In this document: in pieces, positions 54,229 through 64,000 of the stretch
How positions within the stretch are numbered: position 1 is the stretch's first letter
Layout of the letters: each line of letters starts with the position of its first letter
Position numbers and translations under genes: made by a program
Notes under the pieces: generated by a model
What the model was told of the DNA's origin: nothing
Seen by the model: the letters and a program-made list of their open reading frames with translations, nothing else
Database searches by the model: none
Source: Linyphia triangularis
Lineage: Eukaryota; Arthropoda; Arachnida; Araneae; Linyphiidae
DNA: 64,000 bases
Direction of reading: 5' to 3'
Assembly: GCA_963978545.1 (NCBI GenBank)
Contig: OZ021729.1
Coordinates: 82,316,670 to 82,380,669 of the forward strand

Positions 54229-55460
54229 CATGGTTCGTATACTTGAAGGAGAAACAAATCCAAGGACTATTCAAGCATTTTTCAGGGACACATTATCAAC
54301 ACAAACATTAAAAAAAAATTCAAATTTTTTTTATTGGCAAACGGTGCATGTTCAAATCAAGTAAATACAAAAAAATGTTTTTTAAGTTTCAATAAAAGAA
54401 AATGTTGTTAAGGTTACAATAGGAAAAAAAACTTCCAATCTATCAGAAGCAGTACCATGTCCCATAAAAAGTACCCCAGAAGTAAAGTAGCTAGTACTCA
54501 CTTCGTAATTACACCAATATTGGATGTGAATATCCATTTGATTTTCTTGTTTCATCATATAGAAACTTTCGTCAAATAATATTAAAAAAAAAGTCTAATT
54601 GATTAAAATGTCTTCCAATTTACTCTAAAGGCTTGAATCCAAATACAGCATAATATGCAGTTTTTTTCTCCACATGAAAATTTAGACACAATCACACTAC
54701 CGGCAAACACGTAATTACATAATTTATCAATGTTTTCATTTAATTTACGAGAGCCGTGATTTTTTATGGTTTTCAATATCTATTGTCCATAGTATTTCAA
54801 TATCTAAAACTTCATTTTCAGTTACATGTGCCTCCATCGGGCTGACGACGTTGATTGTTGTGAAAAATATCCGATTTTGGGGTACTTTTTATTATTAGAA
54901 ATAGTTCGAACAATCCTCAACAAACTTCTTATAGAAACTAAATCCAAAATATGCTTTTAGCTCTCCGCATGGCTTTTTAAAGCACTTTCTCCCATCCTAA
55001 CATTTTTGGCACACAAAGTACATCGTGCTAAGTGTGAATCCAAGACATAGGCTTCAAACCATGATATTATATTCTGGCTTTTCAAATCAGCTTTAACTGA
55101 AAATGCATTTCCCCGCAATTTTTAAACAGTGCGCAAAAAATTAGCTCACACAATACAAAAACAAAACAAAGATCACGTGACTTGATCGGATATTTCAAAT
55201 GCACGCTGAACACATCAAAGGGGGGAATGGCGAATGATCAACTATGCTGTTTTCCTAGTTGCTGATTGGTTTAACTAAATTCAAAAGATTTTGCTCACTT
55301 TGTTGACTAAAATTTCTTAAGATGCTATATTTCTAGAAAATAAAATAAAATTCAAGCACTTTAAATGTATTTTTACAGAATTCAAGGTTTTCAAGCACTT
55401 GAAAATGAAAGATTTTTTTTCAAGCACTTTTCAAGGTTTTTTAAAAACGTACGAACCATG
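54229..55460 (-). mobile_element. Transposon with CATGGTTCGTA inverted repeats
   Basis: Begins CATGGTTCGTATACTTGAA and ends TACGAACCATG. Flanking A runs give at most AAAAA as a target duplication. On the left 'caaggactattcaagca' and on the right 'caagcacttttcaagg' are subterminal inverted words. A minus-strand zinc-finger fragment is present, so I orient it minus. The type is probably hAT, by analogy of contents. Confidence 0.7.
54957..55121 (-). pseudogene. BED-like zinc-finger fragment of a transposase
   Basis: A 54-codon minus-strand frame reading 'NIISWFEAYVLDSHLARCTL', then C-x2-C in CTLC and 'MGESALKSHAES' before a stop. W...C-x2-C...ALKSH is the pattern of BED-type fingers at the N-terminus of hAT-like transposases in arthropods. 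After the stop, in the same frame, 'KHIL' may be the second His of the finger. The catalytic region is missing. Confidence 0.55.
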
Positions 55461-55732
55461 AAAAAGATATTTTTAAATATAACCCCCATTTTACTTTCTC
55501 TGATGAATACTTTAAAAAAGTTTATTCCTAGAAAAAATACTGATCTTAAAATTATTTGTGTATTTTTTTTATTAGGTACAGTACAAAAAAAAAATCCTAA
55601 CGATGACTATATCTTCTGTTCTAATTATCGTGGAATCTTGCAATTAGCACCAAAATGTTTTGTTTACGAGTTTCTAAATGTTGGGTGCAAAAAAAAAAAA
55701 TTCTTGGGGGGGGGGGGGGGCTGTATACTAAC

Positions 55733-56119
55733 CAGGTTCAAACTCAAATCACAGTATGAAAATCAATGTCTTTTAAGGGCCTAATTAATGTTTTTAAGGA
55801 CCTTTGTAAATTTGTTTTTCGGCATCATATCTTTGTATAAATTTTTAATAAAGTATATTCTACCTAAAAAGTTACAAGTTGGCTCATGTGTAATACAAAT
55901 ATGTCGGAGAATTTCAATACAGTACGGATAATTGGCAGTCATGAGGGGATAGCAAATCTGATCTGTATGTTTATAAATTTTGAGGTTGTGTACACAACAT
56001 CCACAAAATTTAAGGATCTCTAAGCCTTTTCAAGGACTTTTAAGCATCTCTAAGTATTTTCAAGGCCTTGAAAACAAGTTCCAAAACATTAAGCACTTTC
56101 AATGACCGTGGGAACCCTG
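55733..56119. mobile_element. CAGGGTTCCCAC-type MITE, third copy
   Basis: Starts CAGGTTCAAACTCAAATCAC and ends CGTGGGAACCCTG. Internal order is as in 32226-32612. Flanks ACTAA and ACTGA are only an imperfect duplication. A 15-base G run (55706-55720) lies just outside it. Confidence 0.75.
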
Positions 56120-57614
56120 ACTGAGTAAATTTAACTCTATCTTTAAAATTTTCAGTAAACTCTTATTTTTTATGTTTTCATTCGATTTAGAATACTTCGT
56201 TTACCTTAGATACCAAATTTCAGTTCATTATGTTGAAAAACAGGTCACTTATATGCAAAAATGTTTTGGCCGATCTTGAGGGCAGATTTCTTGAGAGCCG
56301 AAAAGAATCCGAATGTTTGCATGTTTCAAGACGTAATCTATTACACGGTCCCTTAAAGTGAGCTTTTTTATATTTTTGCTAAAATATTGAGAGCCAAGAG
56401 TCAAAATGGAATGAAAGCAATTCTGGATGAGATGTTAACCATAATAATTCTGATTAAAGCAAATAAATAAAAAAAAGTTTCTATTTAAAAAAAAAATTAA
56501 AACTTGTTTTATTAATTAATAATTAATTATTAAAAAACTGTTTAATACAAAAGTTGCATTTTATTTATGTTTGCCTTTTATAAACTATCGTCTGAAATAA
56601 AAATGGCTAAAATATATTAACTATTTAAGAATTTATGGCTAAAAATACAAATTTTCTTTTTAACATCAATTTGTCATTTTTTTGACAACATTTAAATTAC
56701 CAACCACTCATTGGAAAATTATGAAATTCGGTATTAAGACGTTTTTTTGGATTCTAAATCTAAATATGGTACAATATTTAGGGGTTGCCATTGAACTTAT
56801 TAAAATTTGGTTTAGTTTTAATGACTCCTCATGAAAAAAAAAATTTATATACAATTAATAAAGACCTTCCACGATTTACAACTGTACTTGACTTTTGTTA
56901 CTTCATCAATTAGAATTCAAGAAATAGCTATTGTTTGGATTTTTTTTCATGTACTGTACAAAGGAACTCAACTTTCTAACAAAATGCAAAAGATTTGATT
57001 TATTATAAAATTTAAGAGTAAAAAAATATGGAATTTTATAAATGAAATTAGAAACCAACAAAATAACTAATACTTCAGTTACCTGCTTGGGTAATTCTTC
57101 ATATCTTGATAATATATTATAGAAATCTTTAGTGTTATTTAGTAGCGTTGCATTTATAACTCATTCAAACTCAACTTGAGGACCATCCTTTTAACTTGCA
57201 TGGAAGCAAAACCTAAATGAAATATGTAGCTTTTAAAACACAGCATATAAACTTCTAGAAATGTCTAAATACAAAGATAAATCATAATACATTTTTAAAA
57301 ATAGCATAATAGCCGTTATAAATAAGCGGTGGTGCACATGCAAGACGATCCCAAGTTTACACTTAAATCATGGATTTTTCAAGATATCTCGCTTTTTGGT
57401 GGTGAGCTTTCATGAATTGTTTCTACAGCTCGTTTACGTAGCTTCCATTAGAAGTCACCCGCATGCATCAACCACCAAGACACCTTACTTGTTTTTCTAA
57501 GTACCTCTTACTCATTACTGTGTTATTAATTTACATTAGTATTCTTATTATATTATTGCTGCAACATGGATTTATACCGTACTGTCATTTTGTTACTACA
57601 ATATCAAATTCTGA
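56120..57614. other. AT-rich intergenic or intronic sequence
   Basis: No repeat terminus or coding frame recognised. It could be intron or downstream flank of the minus-strand gene whose exon is at 60588, but nothing in the sequence proves it. Confidence 0.4.
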
Positions 57615-57971
57615 TGGTCACTTCAAAACCCTGAAATTTTCCTACAACACTGGCCATCACTTTTGTCTAACAGTTATAGTTTTGGCCTAGCATGCCGGAT
57701 GCTCCGATTCAGTTCCCGCCTGGTCCTTAGATTCTCCACAGTGGTGACCCTGGAACTGAACATGCACACAATAAGCCTTCTGCCAAGACATGATGTGTCT
57801 TCACTATGATGCGTTTCGCTCCACCCTTGTGACATACGGTTTTGAGAGTACTGCGGTGGTCACTTCAAAACCCTGAAACTTCCCTTCGACATGGGCTATC
57901 GCATCTGTCCAATGGTTATAGTTTTGGTCTAGCATACTGGATGATCGGGTTCGATTCCCGCCTGGTCCTTA
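57615..57971 (+). repeat. Tandem pair of tRNA-like repeat units, period 242
   Basis: Units 57615-57730 and 57857-57971 both run from 'TGGTCACTTCAAAACCCTGA' to CCTGGTCCTTA. The second has a perfect B box GGTTCGATTCC at 57948-57958 inside a CGGG/CCCG stem; the first has a damaged one. Probably a tRNA-derived SINE duplicated with its neighbour. No good A box. Confidence 0.6.
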
Positions 57972-60587
57972 CATTCCCCCAAAATATTTGCACATAAATT
58001 ATATGATAGGTGCAGATATGATGACCTGCGTTTTTTTTTGTTAATCTAACCTTTCCTTAATATAGCAGTTCGTAAACTTACCATACTCCCAATATGTTGA
58101 CATCAAACATTACAAAAATATAGTTAAAGCAATATTCTCAACCCCCCCACCCTGATACGTGGATGTGCCACTTTCCAATGGTAATATACTACAGATGCAA
58201 TGGAAATTAAAATGTCACCTATCTCATTACCTTTGAGATATAGAGACGCAAAAAAAAATATACATTTTAAAAGATTATAATACATTTAAGACATTTCAAA
58301 AATCTTTTTATTCTTGGTTCGGTATGTATTCAGAAATCCTTAGATCTAAAACAATAATCAACTCTTCAGAAATAAGACTTGTTCTTGGATCTTCCTCATA
58401 CAAAATTCAAAATTATTTATTTGCATAATTCTTTTTTTAGAAACATTGGAGGGAAAATTATCCTAAACAAGTGTTTTATTATTCAATAGTGTATAATTAT
58501 TTCTCTAGGTTTCCTTTACCTCCAATACATTTCAACTACATGTTTCCACTTAATACTAGTTACAACTGGAACTGGTAGTAAGTGGGGGGGGGGGGGAATA
58601 ATGGGGGAATGTTACAAAAGTTGGTGACAATTGCACCCCCCCCCCCCTCCCCAATAGTAAATTTTATAATTTTGTGTCTTATAAAATTATTAACAAGTAA
58701 GGAAATAACTTATACTTCCTAACACTAACATTGAACAATGGCCCAAGATTTATTTTTCTTTTAATGAACATTTTGCGTCTTAGTTTTTTCACTTGGAAGT
58801 AAGAGGTAAAGTGACTTTAAATATACAACTGTTTATTTAGATTTAAATAGTGCTTTTACAAGTGTATATTTTCATGAAATTAAATTAATAGAGCTCTAAA
58901 ACAATTTTTTTAAATACCTTGTCTTTATATGAAACAAGCATAGAATTTTAACGTAAAAGAAAAGTTCCTCCAAAGTTACAAGTTGACCAAGTATAGCATA
59001 TATATTACAATTCAATTTCGTACTGTAAACCTGTTGCTATAATACATATTTTGCTGGGGCTTAAAATGAATTACTAAGAATAGTCAACAAAATATCTGAA
59101 CAAATGCAAAGAGTTAAACAAAATTGACTTAATTAAAAAGTTATCGATCGGTTAACATTCCAAGTAAAGTTTGGATTTCGCATTCATGAGAACCTCTTTT
59201 TTTTAACAGAAATTTTATCTATATTTTTTAAAATATAATAATGAATAGAAAAGTGATTGTTGAAACTCAGCTCCATCAGTAGGTTATTTACTACAACTTC
59301 ACGAAAAGCTAATGGTACATCTACTACAGTCAAACCTCGTTAACACAAAGTCAATGGGGCCATCGAAATTTTTCGTCTTATCTAATTAATGCAGTTAAGT
59401 TAATTAGTGCAATTAAGTTAATATATCAACATAAATGTTCAGAACATGAACAGTCTCTACAACTTTCTGCTTCTGAAAATTAATTCTTTTTAAAATTGTT
59501 ACCATTTTAATCGGCTAAATTCAATTTGTTTTGCATTATGCTATCCTGATCCTTATAATATTTTCTGAAATATGAAAAAAAATCGCGTTCGGATTTGAAA
59601 TTATTCAAAATATTTTTTTGCTTCTCTTCAGCTATGTTAAAAAAGTTTTGGTTGAAAATATATTGTTTATTATTACACAATGTAAAGACTTCATAGTTTT
59701 AAAAAAAGAAAAGAAACAAACACTTAAATTTTTGACTTCAGAAAAAAATAAGAGTTTACCTACCCTTTAGCACTACATCCACTTATATAAGCTTTAAGCT
59801 CTGAAACTAAATACAGCACATTTTCTTTTACTTGACATTCGAGATTTGGTTCAGAAAGAATATTTCAGGCATCACTGATAAAGCCTTGGCATGTGCTCTG
59901 TAATTTAAGAGAACATATTTTAATTATGTTATTCTTCAGATATTCATTTATGCTTAACCAAACCACATGTGTTACAAATATTAAAAAAAAAGAAACTTTT
60001 ATACTTTTAAGAGATATTTTAAACCTTAAGATAAACTAAAATTTCATGACTTTAATAACAAACTGAACCTAAAATCAATCTTGAAACTTTTTTGTTTCAA
60101 CACTTCAGAAACAAAAGCAACCTGAACATGATTATACTAACAGTTCAATAAATGACTTGGCAACTCTGACGACCAGACAAGTTGTCAAGGGGGAACACAT
60201 AGGAATAAAGACCACCACATATAATAAGAGATTTAAAGGTATAATTGCATTCAGTTCCAGAGAAAAATTCCAGCTGGAGCAATTTTGTTTGCCCTTACAC
60301 AACTATTGATGATGCACTATATCATCTCCCAGATGGTTAGCCAACTTCCCAAAGGACGAAGTACCATTTCAATCTAACCAGCTAAAATTTTTCACATTCG
60401 ATATTTGAAAACAAAGTTAGCAAAGCATAAATTAAATAATAAAAGTTGTTCCTTTAAGTTGGTGTGAAAGAACAAGATACACAATTCTACTAAAAATGTA
60501 ACTTGTTACTAATTATTTTAGTTATATATTTGAAAAAGAAAAATAGTATCAAAACTTTTTCCAGAAGCAAACCATTTTTTTTATTAC
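57972..60587. other. AT-rich sequence, G/C tracts, no further exon found
   Basis: Contains a 13-base G run (58584-58596) and a 12-base C run (58636-58647) that could pair. I searched the minus strand here for continuation of the DUF885-like exon and found none that I could support, so any next exon must lie elsewhere or is cryptic. Confidence 0.4.
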
Positions 60588-60738
60588 CATTGCTTTTGTG
60601 AGAGTAACCAAAGAATAACTTTTCAAGTTTATCATCATTTTCATGAATTCCACAAAAAGTTGCAAATTCAGGGCTAGTTTCCAAACGCGATGTCCAGAAG
60701 TTTTCAAACAAACGATCTGCTTCCTTAGTGCTATCCAT
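60588..60738 (-). CDS. Candidate first coding exon of a DUF885-family protein
   Basis: On the minus strand a frame from ATG (60738) reads 'MDSTKEADRLFENFW', then SPEFATFCGIHENDDKLE. The F-W...SPE-AT--G---NDDKL pattern is the N-terminal signature of DUF885 proteins, large mostly uncharacterised putative hydrolases of about 550-600 residues in bacteria and many invertebrates. A donor-like G|GTAATA ends the exon at 60588. Just upstream of the ATG, a pyrimidine-rich tract ending TATAG resembles a 3' splice site, so the ATG may open the second exon after a 5'UTR intron. It is the only convincing host coding sequence in the window. The remaining exons were not found, so it could also be a lone or broken exon. 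Confidence 0.5.
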
Positions 60739-61482
60739 CTATAACTTTAAAAAAAGAAACATTCAAATAAAACTATTCAAATACAGAAAACTGAGCTCTA
60801 TTGCACATTAAACTATATTTAATTTATTAAAATAAAAATTATAGAAGCTTTTAAAAATTAAAAACGTTATGGATCAGAAAAGACAAGAAGACTAGGTGAG
60901 GTTCTGAATGAAAACTAGAAAAACAAAAGTTAGAGAAAAAGTTTAGCCAAGAATATTAATGGGTCATTCTACAGAATGTGAGTAACTGGTACTTATTATA
61001 AAAGCATGGTAATAAACACACTTTTTAGGTATAAAAAACCTTAGTATGATGACTGATATAATTTATTGCAGTTTCAAATTGAGATAATATATTTTATTAT
61101 TTAAGTTATACTCCCGGTCAGGGAAACATCACATCTTCAGACTATCACCACCATCCATTTTTACTTTTTCCAGCATGTTTTAAAATTTAAACACTTTTTT
61201 AAAGTCTCTGGTGCCTCCAGGTCAAGAAAAGTCACCATCACCACCATTGACAGGCAGATTAAGCATTTGCATGCACTCAATCACAATTTAAGAGCCAGTG
61301 CAAAGAACGATCGGTCCAATTTTTTCAAAATTGAGGTTTTCCTGGCATCTACAAGGTTATAGCAGATAGTTAAACCATGCGGAGTCCTCTAAAAAATAAA
61401 TATTGTGGTAAGTGAGCTTTTGAGCAACCATTTACTGCAATCCTGATACAAGCCCTAACACTTGAAACTTTAAATCAGCTTT
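60739..61482. other. Upstream flank of the DUF885-like exon
   Basis: AT-rich. No promoter element can be assigned with confidence. Confidence 0.4.
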
Positions 61483-61495
61483 TGGGGAGAATTGA

Positions 61496-61676
61496 TTGGT
61501 TGGTTGTATACAGATTATCTGGCGCCGTCAGCAACACGAGGGCTATAATGCGCCGAAACATTTGTCATTAGGCAAGCGAACATACATTTACAAACACCCA
61601 TGCCTAACACAGGACTCGAACCCACAACCTCGCGGTCTAGAAGCTAGCATGCTAACTACTATACCGTTTGATCGGC
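61496..61676 (-). mobile_element. tRNA-derived SINE, third copy
   Basis: A 181-bp minus-strand copy with CCAACCAA tail at the left and tRNA-like head at the right (B box as GGACTCGAACC in reverse). Exact 13-bp duplication TGGGGAGAATTGA at 61483-61495 and 61677-61689. Confidence 0.93.
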
Positions 61677-61689
61677 TGGGGAGAATTGA

Positions 61690-62361
61690 GAAAAACGGAC
61701 TCTGATCATTTTTTGAATTAGTCTTTCAATTGACACCTGCTTTTTATAAAAATATCAAGATTTAAAATTAATGAATGCATTATACACTTCAAATTAACAT
61801 TAAAACATTTTCTAACTTGTTGATCTAAACTGAAGTTATCTCTGGAGAAAAAAAAGTCTTACACAGACAAAAACTAGTTCCTCACAAATTGAATTATAAG
61901 TTTGCGGTCTTTATAATTTGATCCTGTGTACTTTTATAAAAATGAATGTACAGGGTTCATATTTATTTTCAGAAAAAAAATTCCCCGAGATTTCCTTGAG
62001 TTTTTCAGAGCAGTGTTTTCTAGAGCTGAAAATATCTACTCGGCACAGCTCAATTAAACTGCATGATGAGGCAACTAAATAAACTAATCAACCAGCCACC
62101 TTTCATTTCTCCCCTCCCCTACGATTTTTTTTAATCGTTACCGAATATGAGTTGAATGAAAGAAAGCTTTGAATGTAAAGCGGTCATAAAAAAATCAGCA
62201 CAATAAGTACATTGATATGAATTCTGTAACAACATATTACTCAATACAGCAAGTGGAACTCTTGTCAACTTCTGTAGGATTCATCAAACTCAAGGTAGTT
62301 TCTACGAAGGCCATTTAATTTAAGTACAGGGGATAATTAGGGTGAAAGAATCTGTGAACAA
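61690..62361. other. AT-rich sequence with a duplicated flank block
   Basis: A block at about 62157-62240 ('aagaaagctttgaatgtaaa' through 'tacattgatatgaattctg') recurs at 62834-62885 on the other side of the piggyBac-type element. A CAGGGTTCATA terminus at 61953 is unpaired. Confidence 0.5.
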
Positions 62362-62833
62362 TTAACACATTCGCTGCCACCAAAATTTATATATCCATCC
62401 TCAGAAGCCTAATTTAAAAAAAGTGACACAGCGACATCGCTATCTCCTTCCGATTCGATCGTAGAATCCCAAAGATAATCTTCATCGTCTACGCTGTCAT
62501 AATCGGAAAGATCACTCTTTTCTAGTAATTCTAATATTTCGGCATCAGTCAGCTTTTTATTTACTTTCCTTTTCTTGTCTGTGAAGGTCCTGCAATACTT
62601 GTACTGTCCGCCATTTTTAAAAATGCACATAAAAAAATGTAAACACAAAATTTAAAAACCAAGCACTAAAAATATAAAAATAATGCTTCACTAACGTGCC
62701 TAAAAAACCTCATCGTACAACCTCCAAATCTGAACTAAAAATAAAGCAGTTTACTTATCATACTCGATCATCGTCCCAGAGCGTCGCCGGCATGGGAGGT
62801 AGCGCCATGCTGACGTGCCAGCGAATGTATTAA
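62362..62833 (-). mobile_element. piggyBac-type deletion derivative with TTAA duplication
   Basis: Core 62366-62829 between TTAA at 62362-62365 and 62830-62833. The ends are CACATTCGCTGCCA and TGCCAGCGAATGTA, inverted repeats with two mismatches. The 464-bp interior keeps only the transposase start on the minus strand, so the rest was deleted between the ends. Confidence 0.88.
62409..62614 (-). pseudogene. piggyBac transposase N-terminus
   Basis: A start at 62614 (ATGGCGGAC) gives 'MADSTSIAGPSQTRKGK' and stops. One base out of register, the frame continues 'KKLTDAEILELLEKSD' with an acidic run 'DYDSVDDEDYLWD' and 'ESEGDSDV'. An acidic, disordered N-terminus of this kind is usual for piggyBac transposases and PGBD proteins. 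A one-base indel in the A/G-rich stretch near 62560-62566 splits it. The frame ends at 62409, 43 bases from the element end, without any of the DDE domain. Confidence 0.7.
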
Positions 62834-63090
62834 AGAAAGTTTTGAATGTAAGGCATCACAAAATACATTGATAGGAATTCTGCAAGTTACCTTGGGTGTG
62901 AAACACTCTTTGCACTCTTGGGAGAAGAGCCACTATCTAGAAGCACCATTAAAGTCAAGAATAGAACTGTGCTGGTCGTGTTCAGTAAAAAGAAGCCTTA
63001 ACTGTCTCGCACAATACAAACAAGACAAAAATGGAATCACACAACATCACTCACTGCAGAGCATGTGGAACAGGATCTACTTCAGAAGCA
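62834..63090. other. Short unassigned stretch between two transposons
   Basis: Contains the second copy of the duplicated flank block. An open frame at 62868-63113 has no known motif. Confidence 0.4.
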
Positions 63091-64000
63091 CAGGGGTCAA
63101 AGTGACAAAATAAGAATATATAGGATTTAAAAAAAAAAATATAGGACAATTTAAAACATCAAATAACTGCACACAGTTGCTACTGAACTTAAAAATTATC
63201 TCGCAATATATTTATATGCTCGTTATATTGAATTTAAGAGAATAGAAAACACACCTTTAAAAAAAAGAAGTCATCTGATCCTGAATATGTCATCCGTTAT
63301 TGCCTCAATATTCCATCCCTAAATCAAGTTTTATTAATTACATTATTTTCAATCTTGAGTCTTTTGCTTCCAGCATCAATAACTACTCCAATTTCTTTAT
63401 ATCCCTGTTTGCAGTCTTTTGTTGGCTCAGATTTACTATTCAGCGTCGGTTGGATTGGCGGCGAAAAGTGGGAGATTTAGCGCCGAATGTGGCGGACCGG
63501 GGACTTGGTTTTCCGGAAACCCTAGGGACCGTTTGAATTTGACAACACGTCGTATTGACGTCATTTTTAATTTTGGCGACTTTTATGAAAAACTCGAGGC
63601 TAATATTCCGAATCCGGTATGAATTCTGCGCGAAGTTGATTTTCGTCAAAAAATGGCAGACCTGCCATTTTTTTAAGAGCAAGAGAACTGTGTATGGTTG
63701 CCATAATTAGGAGCGATTTGATTTAAACAATAAGTAGTGCAGAATCCGTATCGGTATTGGAATAAAAAAATCGCCATTCGACATCGTAAATCTTAACCCT
63801 TTTGTTTCCTTCATCAATTATTGACTGAGCACTCAAAATGTTCTTTAGTAGTCCTGCAAGTTAATCACAAATTGTTTTTATCCATTTTTATCAAGGCAGA
63901 GTTTTTTTGCTGCATCTCTCTCTGTATTATGACCAATTAATTTACTACGTTGGAAGAGAAAACAAATCTGAAATTCCCGACCGCGTGCAATGGAAAAGTT
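63091..64000. mobile_element. Second copy of the 1.2-kb hAT-like MITE, cut by the window edge
   Basis: CAGGGGTCAAAGTGAC start and co-linear match to 25811-26720, including the 'ggggacttggttttccggaa' block. A deletion/insertion difference near 63400-63440 adds sequence ('gttggctcagatttactatt') that the first copy lacks. The right terminus and target duplication lie beyond the window. Confidence 0.85.

Noticed and set aside
55365..55784. 139-codon protein
   Set aside because: It runs from one transposon end across a poly-G tract into another MITE, so it is a chance frame.
61953..62010. Another complete CAGGGTT MITE
   Set aside because: No matching right terminus or target duplication was found.

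Overview
This window is AT-rich eukaryotic DNA made almost entirely of transposable elements. It holds a BEL/Pao retrotransposon, Gypsy, piggyBac-, Merlin- and Tc1-type remnants, many hAT-like elements and tRNA-derived SINEs, and only one candidate host exon. BEL/Pao elements occur only in animals. The mix of repeats suggests an arthropod, perhaps a spider-like chelicerate, but the taxon is my inference and no marker gene settles it.

Layout. 1-7 kb: a piggyBac-type MITE with TTAA target duplication (247-779), a Merlin/IS1016-like transposase remnant (about 2040-2305), then low-complexity DNA and a dispersed repeat. 7025-13103: a near-complete BEL/Pao element with two identical 267-bp LTRs, a 5-bp target duplication and one frameshift in pol. 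13-25 kb: small hAT-like MITEs, a SINE split by a 2.2-kb hAT element, and a pair of nested elements carrying a 166-bp tandem repeat. 25.8-30.6 kb: a 4.8-kb element with about 1.1-kb inverted arms, an 8-bp target duplication, a captured cysteine-rich (CXC-like) coding remnant, and a hAT-like MITE inserted in one arm. 31.6-40.2 kb: MITEs and an internally deleted Gypsy element whose LTR-like ends begin with tRNA-like sequence; a piggyBac fragment lies at about 39.4 kb. 40.7-46.1 kb: a CAGGG-type transposon that received both a SINE and a 2.9-kb hAT element. 47.0-48.4 kb: a palindrome carrying two opposed tRNA-like sequences. 48.4-54.2 kb: a DD36E Tc1-like transposase pseudogene split by a four-deep nest of elements. 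54-64 kb: another inverted-repeat transposon with a BED-like finger, a tRNA-like tandem duplication, one DUF885-like exon (60588-60738, minus), a SINE, a piggyBac-type deletion derivative, and the left part of a second copy of the 25.8-kb MITE.

No set of host genes works together here. The value of the window is its insertion history, which can be read directly because many elements keep both terminal inverted repeats and exact target duplications. The BEL element looks youngest, since its LTRs are identical. The long-inverted-repeat element at 25.8-30.6 kb is the best candidate for something undescribed.
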